Below are positions 18,399 through 26,899 of a stretch of DNA of 64,000 nt, one piece after another. The number at the start of each line of letters is the position of its first letter. Positions within the stretch are counted from its first letter, which is position 1. Position numbers and translations under genes: made by a program. Source of the stretch: Atopobiaceae bacterium (GTDB lineage Bacteria > Actinomycetota > Coriobacteriia > Coriobacteriales > Atopobiaceae). The notes beneath the pieces were generated by a model. It was given only the letters and a program-made list of their open reading frames with translations, was not told where the DNA came from and did no database searches. The stretch spans positions 1 to 64,000 of the forward strand of contig JAFWMH010000072.1 of assembly GCA_017510785.1 (NCBI GenBank). Direction: 5' to 3'.

Positions 18399-19940
18399 AT
18401 GCCGAAACACGCAAAGCCCGAGCCTGACCATCGCCCAAAGGAGCTGCTCGCACCTAACGAAGTAGCCGCCGTCCACCACGACCAGCCAGTCTACGTAAAC
18501 GACGTCCCATCGCCGTATCTTACGCAACGTCAAGCGGCCGAAAGCGTCGACAAAACACGTCGCCGCCACCGCGTGATAACCAGCGTACTCGTTATGCTCC
18601 TCCTTTCGTCTATGGCGGCCGGCATCGCATGGTTTGCTTGGGATACGCTCAAGCCGGCACCAAAGGCAGACGTCCCCCATTTCAACACCGCACCCATCGA
18701 ACGCAAGGAGTTTATCAACTCGGTGGACGTCACCACCATCGTACACCCCATCGACGAACGCGCAGTCTCCTCCGAAATCACGGGCACGATTGCCGAGATG
18801 ATGGTGGAAGAGGGAATGTTTGTGGACATAGGCACCGAGCTGTACAGGCTCGATAACCCAACCATAACCGAGACCTTCGACAACGCCCAAAAGGCGCTAG
18901 ACGCAGCCGTGCAGGACGTAGAGAAAAAGACGCAGGCGCTCGAGGCAGCAAAGAAGGCGCTCGAAGACCTGCAGAATCGCAACACCGGCAACACCAGCAA
19001 CACCAGCACGAATCGAACCAGGACCGGAACCAATTCCGATGGCAGGACCACAAACGATAACGGCAGCTCAAGCAGTACGACCGACGCAACTACCAACATC
19101 GCGCGGGGAACGAAGCCCCATTTCGTGCAAGCCGGACTCACGCTATACGCAAACGAGTTGGATGACGACTCCGCGTATGGCAACGACGGCTATGGCGCAA
19201 CTAGCAGCAACAGCAACAGCTACAGCAACAATAGCAACTCGAGTACGACGAGCTCCACAAGCTCATCGAGCGCCACCAGCCCGACGATTACCTCGACCGC
19301 TGCGGCGGAGGCACGCATCCAAGCGGCGCAAAAGGACCTCGACGCCGCCAACGAACGCCTTGGGCCGATTCAAGAGACGTTCGATCGCGCGCAGGCCCAG
19401 CTCGACCACCTCATCGTACGTGCGCCCATCGCCGGCACCCTGCACGACATAAACGGTCGAATTGGCATCGACTCGGCAGTCTCTGGCGCCGAGCGGCTGT
19501 GCACCGTCACTGACTATTCGGCCTACATTCTGCGCGAGCAGGTGCCGCCCGAGCGCACCGAGCAAGTGCACGAAGGCCTCGAAGCACGTTTGACCTTCCC
19601 CGGCATTCCCGATTTGTTTATTGCGTCCTCTGTGACGTCGGTAGAAGACGCAGAGAATGGCATGCGCATAGCAAGCATTGTGCTGGAACACCCCGACGAA
19701 CGTGTTGCCGCCGACATGACGTGCAACGCGTCCATCATCGTGCAGTGCATACCCGATGCGTTGGTCATACCCATTGAGGCGTTGCGCACCAACGAAGATG
19801 GCTCCAGCCACGTAACCGTGCTCCTCGACCCCACGCGCGGAATATGCGCCGACGTAAACGTGAACGTCATTGCCACAAGTGCATTCGAGGCCGTCATCGA
19901 AGCTGACAGCATCCAGGTAGGGACTTCGGTGGTCGTTTAA
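18399..19940 (+). CDS. HlyD/RND-type periplasmic adaptor-like protein
   Basis: A 513-residue membrane-fusion-type protein starting at ATG 18399 after AGGGAGG. A cytoplasmic head of about 60 residues is followed by one membrane helix (VITSVLVMLLLSSMAAGIAWFAW), a biotinyl-lipoyl half (SSEITGTIAEMMVEEGMFVDIGTELYRLD), a coiled-coil hairpin, the second lipoyl half (HLIVRAPIAGTLHDI) and a beta-barrel end (ALVIPIEALRTNEDG). The hairpin is interrupted by about 110 residues of Asn/Ser/Thr-rich low complexity. Family members link transporters to the cell exterior, but no ABC or RND pump lies beside it. Confidence 0.82.
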   Translation: MPKHAKPEPDHRPKELLAPNEVAAVHHDQPVYVNDVPSPYLTQRQAAESVDKTRRRHRVITSVLVMLLLSSMAAGIAWFAWDTLKPAPKADVPHFNTAPIERKEFINSVDVTTIVHPIDERAVSSEITGTIAEMMVEEGMFVDIGTELYRLDNPTITETFDNAQKALDAAVQDVEKKTQALEAAKKALEDLQNRNTGNTSNTSTNRTRTGTNSDGRTTNDNGSSSSTTDATTNIARGTKPHFVQAGLTLYANELDDDSAYGNDGYGATSSNSNSYSNNSNSSTTSSTSSSSATSPTITSTAAAEARIQAAQKDLDAANERLGPIQETFDRAQAQLDHLIVRAPIAGTLHDINGRIGIDSAVSGAERLCTVTDYSAYILREQVPPERTEQVHEGLEARLTFPGIPDLFIASSVTSVEDAENGMRIASIVLEHPDERVAADMTCNASIIVQCIPDALVIPIEALRTNEDGSSHVTVLLDPTRGICADVNVNVIATSAFEAVIEADSIQVGTSVVV

Positions 19941-19972
19941 CACATCAACGGCATCAAAGCATCAACGGCATC

Positions 19973-20014
19973 AAAAACGCCCGGGGCCGCGGCGGTGCGC
20001 CGAGGCTCCGGGCG
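19973..20014 (-). terminator. Rho-independent terminator of the CapA-like gene
   Basis: CGCCCGG (19978-19984) pairs with CCGGGCG (20008-20014); on the minus strand the stem is followed by TTTTT. It lies 18 bases past the stop at 20033. Confidence 0.65.
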
Positions 20015-20032
20015 ATTGCTCTCGCAAGCGCT

Positions 20033-21508
20033 TTAATAGTAATCGTCGTATCCGTAGCCGTAATCGTATCCGTAGCCATCATAGCCATCGGAATACTGCT
20101 CGTCTTCCTCCGTCGCCTCGGACTCGTCGTCTTTCTTCTTGTCCTTATCATCCTTCGACGACTCCTCTTCGGAAGACTCTTCGGCCGGCTCCTCCGCAGG
20201 CGAGGCGCCGCTCAGGTTAACGACAAACTCCATGTTTTCGGCATTGTAGCCATCGCCGAGTGCCTCTTCGCAGCGCCTGTTCCACTCGTCAACCGTTATC
20301 CACGAGTCCATGCTGCTATAGCAAAGGTCGTCCGTGTAGTCCGAGAGCAAGTAGGTGCGGAAGTCCTCGGCCTGAGCCCTGTGCACAACCGTCGGCCTAA
20401 GCCGGGCACTTGTCACCTCGCACACGCCCTGGTCGTTTCGAGCAAGCTGTAGCTCCGCAAAGCCTCCGAGCGCGTTCGCATCCGACTGTCCGTTAATCAG
20501 GCAGCCCAAGGAATAGAAGCAAACCGTTTTATGTCCACCCGGCCCCTCAAGCACCTCAACCGGCTGCAGCACGCGAGGATGGTTGCCAAGAATAACATCA
20601 ACGCCCTGCTCCGCATACGTGCGCGCGAACTCCTTCTGTTCGTCCACCACTTCGCTGTTGTTCTCTTCGCCCCAATGCGGACAAGCGATTATCATCTCCG
20701 CACCCAATTCGCGCGCACGAGTTACGTCGGCTGCGATTTTTTCGGGCGTAAGGAGCGACACCATGCCCTTGGAGTTCTCCTCGATGTTTGATGTGTGGTT
20801 AAGAATCGCGATTTTGAAGCCGTCCTTCTCGAATATGTACACATTCGAAACATAGTTGGCGAGCGTTGGGTTGCTTTCGGGCTGTTCGTCGGCAATACCA
20901 AGCACCGGGAGATTCTTGAGGTTGTCTTCCCACCACACGAGCTCGTTGTGAATGCCTTCGGCCCCGGTATCGAGCGTGTGATCATTCGCGCGCAGCACCA
21001 CGTTGAAGCCGGCCTTTTCCTCCGCACGGCCAAGGTCTTGCGGGGCATTGAGCGGGTGTTCTCCACCAAAGCCGTAACTTGCGCCCGCAATCGCTGGCTC
21101 CTGTGCCACAATCCGGACGTCGTACTCCCTCAGCTCGCCCATGATTTGCCGGAACAAGTGCTCGAACTCGTATGCACCCGACTCACGATGACCGCTCTCG
21201 GTTGCCACGCCATCGAGCACGACGTCACCCGACGCAAGCAGGCTCATCGAGGCAGGCTGCACCTCGACGGGCGCCGCTGCCTCCTCCTGCTCCACGGCAG
21301 GCGACTCCGACTCCAAGCCCGGAAGGTCGAAGGGGATTTTCTCGGCGTCGATGAATTGCTTGCCAAACAAGTACGACGCCCCGCCAATGATGCCGATAAG
21401 CACCAAGCCAATTAACACGCGCCACACGCGCCCCCAGCGTCGACGCCTCTTGTACGAATCGATGCCTTGCGCACGTGAGAAGCGATCGTTGCCGTCAACG
21501 TCACTCAT
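20033..21508 (-). CDS. Second CapA-family membrane protein
   Basis: A 491-residue protein. A basic head of 29 residues precedes one membrane helix (about 30-49, RVLIGLVLIGIIGGASYLF). A CapA-type domain follows with LLASGDVVLDG, AQEPAIAGA, ANDHTLDTG, CPHWGEENN and GNHPRVLQPVEVLEGPGG. The tail is acidic then Tyr/Gly/Asp-rich (ends YGYGYDDYY). It is a paralogue of the CapA protein at 12.3-14.6 kb: the same motifs occur in the same order, but without the long Arg/Pro-rich head. The catalytic part is predicted outside the cell; envelope polymer metabolism is inferred from the family only. Confidence 0.84.
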   Translation of the reverse strand: MSDVDGNDRFSRAQGIDSYKRRRRWGRVWRVLIGLVLIGIIGGASYLFGKQFIDAEKIPFDLPGLESESPAVEQEEAAAPVEVQPASMSLLASGDVVLDGVATESGHRESGAYEFEHLFRQIMGELREYDVRIVAQEPAIAGASYGFGGEHPLNAPQDLGRAEEKAGFNVVLRANDHTLDTGAEGIHNELVWWEDNLKNLPVLGIADEQPESNPTLANYVSNVYIFEKDGFKIAILNHTSNIEENSKGMVSLLTPEKIAADVTRARELGAEMIIACPHWGEENNSEVVDEQKEFARTYAEQGVDVILGNHPRVLQPVEVLEGPGGHKTVCFYSLGCLINGQSDANALGGFAELQLARNDQGVCEVTSARLRPTVVHRAQAEDFRTYLLSDYTDDLCYSSMDSWITVDEWNRRCEEALGDGYNAENMEFVVNLSGASPAEEPAEESSEEESSKDDKDKKKDDESEATEEDEQYSDGYDGYGYDYGYGYDDYY

Positions 21509-21706
21509 GCGATACCCTTTCCGAAGGTCCTTAGCGTTCTCACTCCATAATACGATTATTTGCGTCAGAATGCGAAGTCAAACATCTTTTGCAAACCACT
21601 TTGAATATGAGTTATTCTAAATGCTCGTACGAACCTGCCGGACGTACGGCCCCACAGGACATACGACCCCACAGGTACCCACTTCAACACGGACGGAAGG
21701 CACGCA

Positions 21707-22357
21707 ATGCGCTACCAAACGGCCATATTCGATTTGGACGGGACGCTGCTCAATACGCTCGACGACTTGCACGCCTCGACCAACCATGCACTACGGGCCC
21801 AAGGCTTTCCGCCGCGCAGTCGCGACGAGGTCCGCCAATTCGTGGGAAACGGCATATACAACCTCATTCGGCTCGCCGTGCCCGAGGGGTCGGACGCTCG
21901 GTGCATCGATGCAACCTACGACCTCTTTAACGAGCACTATGCTGCGCACCATCTGGACCAAACTGATCCCTACCCCGGCATAACAAGCGTCATCGATACC
22001 ATCCGCTCGCGTGGGATGAGCTGCTGCGTAGTTTCGAACAAGGGCGACTACGCCGTACGCCCCCTCGTGGAGCACTTCTTCCCCGGCGTGTTCGACGTCG
22101 CCGTCGGCGAGCGCGAGGGCATCCGACGCAAGCCCGCGCCCGATACCGTACTGGCATGCATGGACAAGCTCCAGTCGCCGCCCGACCGCTGCGTGTACAT
22201 AGGCGACTCCGAGGTGGACGTCGCCTGCGCCGCCAACGCCGGCATCGACTGCATCATCGTTACCTGGGGCTTTCGCGACGAGGACTTCCTGCGAACGCAA
22301 GGCGCGACGACGTTCGCCCACACCGCCGACGAGCTGGAGCGGCTCTTGTGCGCCTAA
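21707..22357 (+). CDS. HAD-family phosphatase (phosphoglycolate phosphatase-like)
   Basis: A 216-residue haloacid dehalogenase hydrolase. Motif I is FDLDGTLLNT with nucleophile Asp near residue 9. Motif II is CCVVSNKG, and RRKPAPDTV supplies the conserved Lys. Motif IV is GDSEVDVACA, followed by GFRDE. An alpha-helical cap between motifs I and II fits subfamily IA, close to Gph and PpaX-type enzymes. Substrate cannot be told from sequence. ATG 21707 after GGACGGAAGG. It stands alone, divergent from the CapA gene. Confidence 0.88.
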   Translation: MRYQTAIFDLDGTLLNTLDDLHASTNHALRAQGFPPRSRDEVRQFVGNGIYNLIRLAVPEGSDARCIDATYDLFNEHYAAHHLDQTDPYPGITSVIDTIRSRGMSCCVVSNKGDYAVRPLVEHFFPGVFDVAVGEREGIRRKPAPDTVLACMDKLQSPPDRCVYIGDSEVDVACAANAGIDCIIVTWGFRDEDFLRTQGATTFAHTADELERLLCA

Positions 22358-22369
22358 GGCGCGAGAGGC

Positions 22370-22484
22370 AAGGCGCAGAGCGGGTAAGGCGCACAAGGCG
22401 CAGGCGGGTAAGGCGCAAGCCGGGTAAGGCGCAAGCCGGGTAAGGCGCACAAGGCGCAGGCGGGTAAGGCGCAGGCGGGGCCGG
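22370..22484. repeat. 16-17 bp minisatellite
   Basis: Reiterated AAGGCGCAAGCCGGGT and the variant AAGGCGCAGGCGGGT, about seven units, directly after the HAD phosphatase stop. Confidence 0.8.
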
Positions 22485-22513
22485 ACGCAAGAGGCCTTTT
22501 ATCAAAGTTTGTA

Positions 22514-22606
22514 GTGTACAATTTCCTTGTCAAAAAAACGGCTTAGTGTACGATTCTGGCTCCGAATTGTACATTGAGCCGGAATTTCATCCATGAAATT
22601 GTACAC
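22514..22606. repeat. 93-bp long imperfect palindrome, copy A
   Basis: Ends GTGTACAATTT (22514-22524) and AAATTGTACAC (22596-22606) are exact inverses; inner blocks GTACGATT and GAATTGTAC also pair. A second element of exactly 93 bases with the same ends lies at 38560-38652. Confidence 0.8.
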
Positions 22607-22954
22607 ACCAAAATTGGCTGAAAGACAAGCAGGCCGAGAGACCACGACGTGAAGAAAAGGAAGACCAAGAAAAGGAAGGCCGATTGAGAGGCCGCGAACG
22701 TAAAGAAAAGGCAAGCAGGCCGATCGAAAGGCCGCGCTTTTGTCTGCCGTCACTCAGCACCCGTCCCGGCACCGTCCTTCGGGCAAGCTGCCGCAAATAT
22801 TCGCTGTGCAACTGCACCATTTCCGACCTCGGGTGTCGAAATGCCTCACTTGAACCGAACCATGTAGCGCGTTCCCGGTGAAGGTATCCCATTTTGCTGC
22901 CGCATGCGCTAAGATGTACGTATCGAGGTACGTTTTCAAACGATTGGAGTGGTC

Positions 22955-23263
22955 ATGGGCAAAAAGGCACAGGAGGAACTCAAGATAAGCTACGCAGAGC
23001 TGGACGAGTATCTGCACATCAATCATTCGGTGTATATGCGCGTAGGCTCGAAGGTATACTACATTACTGACGCCAACGAAAACTATTGGCGCGCGCAGGA
23101 CACATCGATTCGCAATCATAAGAATCACTTCGTGGACTGCAGCGATCTTGTTCCCACCCTTGGTGAGTTCCTTTCGCTGCGTTTCGCAAACGGCCACACC
23201 ATTGAAGAGGTCTTCGACCAAGCGCACTTCTACGCCTCGATTAGCGGAGAAAAAGATAGGTAA
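22955..23263 (+). CDS. Small conserved-looking protein of unknown function
   Basis: A 102-residue soluble protein starting at ATG 22955 (MGKKAQEELKISY) with GGAG seven bases upstream; a GTG two codons earlier is possible. No signal peptide or membrane helix. The sequence is not low-complexity and mixes charged helices with a short beta-like stretch (SVYMRVGSKVYYITDANENYW). I do not recognise the family. A strong terminator follows within 30 bases, so it is a one-gene transcript, which argues that it is real. Confidence 0.7.
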   Translation: MGKKAQEELKISYAELDEYLHINHSVYMRVGSKVYYITDANENYWRAQDTSIRNHKNHFVDCSDLVPTLGEFLSLRFANGHTIEEVFDQAHFYASISGEKDR

Positions 23264-23292
23264 TCAATAGATAATTACCTTCACGCAGTAAA

Positions 23293-23329
23293 GCGCCCCC
23301 GCGACTTCTCTTTGCGGGGGCGCGTTTTT
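23293..23329 (+). terminator. Rho-independent terminator
   Basis: Perfect 10-bp stem GCGCCCCCGC (23293-23302) with GCGGGGGCGC (23314-23323), an 11-base loop, then GTTTTT. It ends the small gene upstream. Confidence 0.88.
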
Positions 23330-23503
23330 CGTGGTACGTGACCCTGACGCAATGAAGCATCGCGCGTGCCACGCCTTGCTTGGAGCGCTTTCGTGCGGCG
23401 GAGCCTCTCGGGGCAACTTCCCTTTTGGAGCGCTTTCGTGCGGCGGAGCCCCGTTTGGAGCGATCTCATAGAACGATGCTTTGACGAAGCAGCATTTCTC
23501 TCA

Positions 23504-23527
23504 ATATGCTCCCCAAGATGCTTCATA
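23504..23527 (-). repeat. 24-bp dispersed motif, copy 2
   Basis: Exact reverse complement of the 24 bases at 9218-9241. Confidence 0.8.
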
Positions 23528-23630
23528 ACTTGCGCGATAACGAGAGCCCCGGGGTTTGCGCCCTGGCCAGGTTTGCCCCGCCCAATCTGCACCGCTCCGC
23601 CCCGCCCGTCAATGTCGAGGACGAGTCGCG

Positions 23631-23832
23631 AGTGTGCATTCTGCCGTATGCCTTTTGTGCATATGGGCGTCTACCTGCGATTTCTTTGATAAAAGCTTTT
23701 CGAGGGTCGTCCAAATGTACACTTTGGGTTGCTTTCAGTGCGCATTCTGCCGCATCACCTTCGTGCATATGGCCATCTACCTGCGCTTTTGTTCATCAAA
23801 TATTTTCGTCGGTCGGCAGAATGTACACTTGG
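23631..23832. repeat. Tandem direct repeat, period 106 bp
   Basis: Two diverged copies start at 23631 and 23737. Shared blocks include GCATTCTGCCG, GTGCATATGG, TCTACCTGCG and ATGTACACTTGGG. Confidence 0.7.
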
Positions 23833-24059
23833 GCCGGGCGACCCACTCGGACGTCACCGTTCGGCCGGCGCCTCGCTCGAACGCGCCAGTTGGTAGACCG
23901 AGCCGCCTCGCTCGGACGCCCCCCGTTGGGCCGGGCAACTCACTCGGACGCCCCGTTGGGCCGGGCGCCTCGCTCGGACGCCCCCCGTTGGGCCGGGCGA
24001 CCCACTCGGACGCTGGAACTCGACCGCACGGGCAATCCGCAGGCGACCAATCCCGCAGC

Positions 24060-24083
24060 TATGAAGCATCTTGGGGAGCATGT
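24060..24083 (+). repeat. 24-bp dispersed motif, copy 3
   Basis: Same as the copy at 9218-9241 except one base near the end (GCATGT for GCATAT). Confidence 0.75.
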
Positions 24084-24416
24084 TTCTCGAAACGGCTCTC
24101 AGATAGAACACGGCCTCCCCACCCAAGCCCATCCAACGACTAGTCCACGTCCACCCGCACCAAAATATTAAAGACAATGTAATCACACGTTTTCGCAGTT
24201 CAAACGTTTTTTCGAAGTTAAGGAGCAGTACTTAACGTGAAAATGCTAAGCCGTACAACGCGGAAAAGGGCTTTCATGGCACAGTCTGTAAGGCTGCATC
24301 CAAATGAGGGCAGTGCAAGAGTGTTGCGACGCCTCGCGCTTGGTCTTGTCTGCCGACGTGAGATGCCAAACGTACCACTTTGTCCTCCTAAGAAGCCTTG
24401 CGACGCTTTCAGGTCT

Positions 24417-24541
24417 ATTAAGTGCGAAAAAAGTTTGATTGTAATACTGATGAAGCGCTCTTGTCTGAGACAAAACCGCAGGTCAGAGCGTCGTACGAAT
24501 CATTATATGTGTTCTTATATCAAACTTTTTTCGCACTTAAT
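24417..24541. repeat. 125-bp AT-rich element with 23-bp perfect inverted ends
   Basis: The end at 24417-24439 (ATTAAGTGCGAAAAAAGTTT plus GAT) is the exact reverse complement of 24519-24541. The interior of 79 bases is more A+T-rich than the flanks. No transposase is present; the shape fits a MITE or a strong RNA hairpin. Confidence 0.8.
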
Positions 24542-24597
24542 GTAACTTAACGAAGCAATCACGGTACCGCGAGACACCCCGGAGAGAAAAGCGGCGC

Positions 24598-24900
24598 GTT
24601 TGGCACCCATTACCCGGGACGGGTGCCGTTTGGGACGTCTGGCGGACAAAACCGATCGCGAGACGGCGCGTTTGGCACCCATTACCCGGGACGGGTGCCG
24701 TTTGGGACGTCTGCGGCCCGATTCCGCGGGCGAAGTGGCGCGTTTGGCACCCATTGTTGGGGATGGGTGCCATTTGGGACGCCTGGCGGACAAAACCAGA
24801 CGCCAAACGGCTCCTTTGGCACCCATCTTTGCAAATGGGTGCCGTTTGGGACGTTTAGGCCACGATTCCGCGGGCGAAGTGGCGCGTTTGGCACCCATCT
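24598..24900. repeat. Array of GGCACCC...GGGTGCC hairpin units
   Basis: Four to five units, each about 63 bases, of the form GCGCGTTTGGCACCCAT - short spacer - GGGTGCCGTTTGGGACG. Related single units lie at about 8889-9100 and 11914-12000. Confidence 0.75.
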
Positions 24901-24999
24901 TCAGCGCCGGGCGACCCGCCAGCGCCGGTCGCACGCCACTGCCGGGCGCACGTCAGCCCGGGCGCGCCGCTGCCGGACGCACGCCAGCGCCGCCGACGA

Positions 25000-26583
25000 C
25001 TACTCGGCGGATGCCACGCCATCCTCCTCGCGCTCGAGCTGATGGATGAGCGAACGGAAGGCGTTATCCACCGCATGCTTGTGCGGTGACTTCTTGGCAT
25101 AGCGCTTGACGGCGGCCGTCGACTTGTTGATTGCCTGCAGTGTTCCCGGACCGGCCACGCAACCGCCAGGACATGCCATGCCTTCGAGCAAGTAACCAGG
25201 ATACTTCCCGCGCACGGCGTCGCGCAGCATTTTGCGGCAATTGTTGAGGCCTTCCGCATTAAACACCTTTACCTCGCGATCGGGCTCGCGCTCGTGGATA
25301 ACGTTAACGACGGCATTGGCCACGCCGCCCGAAACGGCAAAGTTTCGTCCGTCCTCGGAGGCAACCTCAAAGTCAGAGCGATTGTCGTCGTAAAGGTCAA
25401 GGTAATCGATGTTGCGCGCCTTCATCATACCGGCCATCTCCTCAAAGGTGAGAACAAAGTCCACCTCGGAGCGCACGGACTCACGCATGGCCTCGAGCTT
25501 CTTCGCCGAGCAGGGACCAACGAACACAATCTTGGCATCGGGATGGTTCTGGCGCACCATGCGAGCGGTAAGCACCATAGGCGTAAGGGCCATGGAAATG
25601 CAGTCCGCGTTCTTTGGGAACTCCATCTTCGCCATGGACGACCATGCCGGGCAGCACGAGGTGCCCATAAAGGGAAGCTTCTCGGGGACCTCGTCGAGGA
25701 ACATGTCGGCCTCCTCAATGGCGCAAAGGTCGGCACCGATGGCAACCTCCTCCACGCCGGCGAAACCAAGGGTGGCGAAGGCGTTGCGTAGCTTGCCCAC
25801 ATTGCCCTTGCCGCCGAACTGTCCCACGAACGCCGGCGCCACAATCGCGATTACCTCATTGCCGCCCACGATGGAGAAGATCACTTGAGCGATTTGGCTT
25901 TTGTCTGCTATAGCGCCGAAGGGACAATTGATGAGGCATTGTCCGCACGACACGCATTTGTCGTAGTTAATGTCGGCCCTGCCATGCTCGTCCGAGCCGA
26001 TGGCCTTCATGCCGCACACTTCGGCACACGGCCGCACATGGTGATGCACGGCGGAGTACGGACACACCTGCGCGCACCTGCCGCACGCTATACACTTGGA
26101 ATGGTCGATAAAGGCCTTCCCATGCTTGAAGCTAATGGCATCCTTCGGGCAGATTTGCATGCAGGGATGCGCCAAGCAGCCTTGGCAGGCGCTGCGCGAC
26201 ACACGATACACGTTGTCTTCGCACGCATTGCACGCGAACTTGATCACGTTGATGAGGGGCGGGTTGTGATAGGACGCTGAAAGGGCAGCCTCCTCCATAC
26301 CATCGCTCACGCGTATGGGACCATCCACGCCCTGCAGGTCGAGGCCCAAGCAAAGACGCATGCGCTCCTTGATAGTCGCACGCTCCAAAAAGACGCTCTC
26401 GCGGTGCGTGGCAACATCGCCGGGAATGATTTCGTACGGCAAATCCTCAAGACGCTGGTCGAGATACTCCGCCTTCCAAGTTGGATTGCCTCCCGCCTGG
26501 TAGCAGAGCTTTGCCACCTCAGCAAACACACGCCGCCGGATGTCGGTAAGATTGGTGTACACGCCTCGCATGGTATCGGCCAT
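25000..26583 (-). CDS. [FeFe]-hydrogenase, monomeric, group B-like
   Basis: A 527-residue iron-sulfur enzyme of the [FeFe]-hydrogenase family (2H+ + 2e- to H2). ATG 26583 follows GGAGAGGG. The N-terminal half has four ferredoxin-type cysteine clusters: CQGCLAHPCMQICP (133-146), CIACGRCAQVCP (164-175), a CAEVC pair (186-190) and CVSCGQCLINCP (210-221). H-cluster motifs are L1 TSCCPAW (308-314), L2 GPCSAKKLE (356-364) and L3 EGMACPGGC (467-475). The L1/L2/L3 forms fit group B enzymes rather than the best-studied group A. No maturase genes hydE, hydF or hydG or partner subunits are in the window. It probably recycles reduced ferredoxin in the cytoplasm. Confidence 0.9.
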   Translation of the reverse strand: MADTMRGVYTNLTDIRRRVFAEVAKLCYQAGGNPTWKAEYLDQRLEDLPYEIIPGDVATHRESVFLERATIKERMRLCLGLDLQGVDGPIRVSDGMEEAALSASYHNPPLINVIKFACNACEDNVYRVSRSACQGCLAHPCMQICPKDAISFKHGKAFIDHSKCIACGRCAQVCPYSAVHHHVRPCAEVCGMKAIGSDEHGRADINYDKCVSCGQCLINCPFGAIADKSQIAQVIFSIVGGNEVIAIVAPAFVGQFGGKGNVGKLRNAFATLGFAGVEEVAIGADLCAIEEADMFLDEVPEKLPFMGTSCCPAWSSMAKMEFPKNADCISMALTPMVLTARMVRQNHPDAKIVFVGPCSAKKLEAMRESVRSEVDFVLTFEEMAGMMKARNIDYLDLYDDNRSDFEVASEDGRNFAVSGGVANAVVNVIHEREPDREVKVFNAEGLNNCRKMLRDAVRGKYPGYLLEGMACPGGCVAGPGTLQAINKSTAAVKRYAKKSPHKHAVDNAFRSLIHQLEREEDGVASAE

Positions 26584-26899
26584 AAGCACCCTCTCCTTAG
26601 GTAAACGCCGGCCCCACGCCGGCGGCATCCACTGTGCATCCAGTATGTATCAATGAATGCGCCGCGGGGCCGCCGACTTGGGTAAACGTCCCGTGGATTC
26701 GGTGCATGCAACTTTGTTGGCTTGTTGCCGAGCCGCATGGTTGGGCAACAAACCTCTAAGCTACGAAGCGATGGCTTGAACGCGAGCCGAGAAACCCGTA
26801 GGCTGGCCAGCAAACCCGTAAGCCAGCCGACAAACCCTCAGCCAGCCGACAAGCCCTCAGCCAGCCGACAAGCCCTCAGGCCAGCCGCAAACCCGTAGG
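26584..26899. other. Intergenic region with tandem repeat
   Basis: About 316 bases. The part next to hisS (about 26800-26895) is a tandem of GCCAGCCGACAAGCCCTCA, about five units with drift. The rest must hold the hydrogenase promoter; none is obvious. Confidence 0.55.

Larger units (their letters stand above)
22358..22954. other. Intergenic region: minisatellite, palindromic element
   Basis: Roughly 600 bases without a credible gene: a 16-bp minisatellite (22370-22484), a 93-bp long palindrome (22514-22606), then purine-rich reiterations of AGGCCGA and AAGAAAAGG up to about 22735. Confidence 0.6.
23264..24999. other. Large repeat-rich intergenic region
   Basis: About 1.7 kb with no convincing gene. 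In order: terminator; GGAGCGCTTTCGTGCGGCGGAGCC direct copies (23378-23460); inverted copy of the 24-bp motif (23504-23527); a 106-bp direct repeat (23631-23832); a GC-rich tandem of CACTCGGACGCCCC.GTTGGGCCGGGC (about 23840-24015); another 24-bp motif (24060-24083); an AT-rich 125-bp element with 23-bp inverted ends (24417-24541); and GGCACCC/GGGTGCC hairpin units (24598-24900). A 102-codon plus-strand frame (24237-24545) is largely element DNA and was not accepted. Confidence 0.65.

Noticed and set aside
22514..22606. A 31-residue peptide conserved between the two 93-bp palindromes
   Set aside because: Similarity is expected from the shared palindromic DNA, there is no start codon or ribosome binding site, and either strand gives a similar frame.
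24237..24545. Plus-strand frame of 102 codons between the small gene and the hydrogenase
   Set aside because: It runs through the 125-bp inverted-repeat element, lacks a convincing ribosome binding site and has no recognisable protein features.
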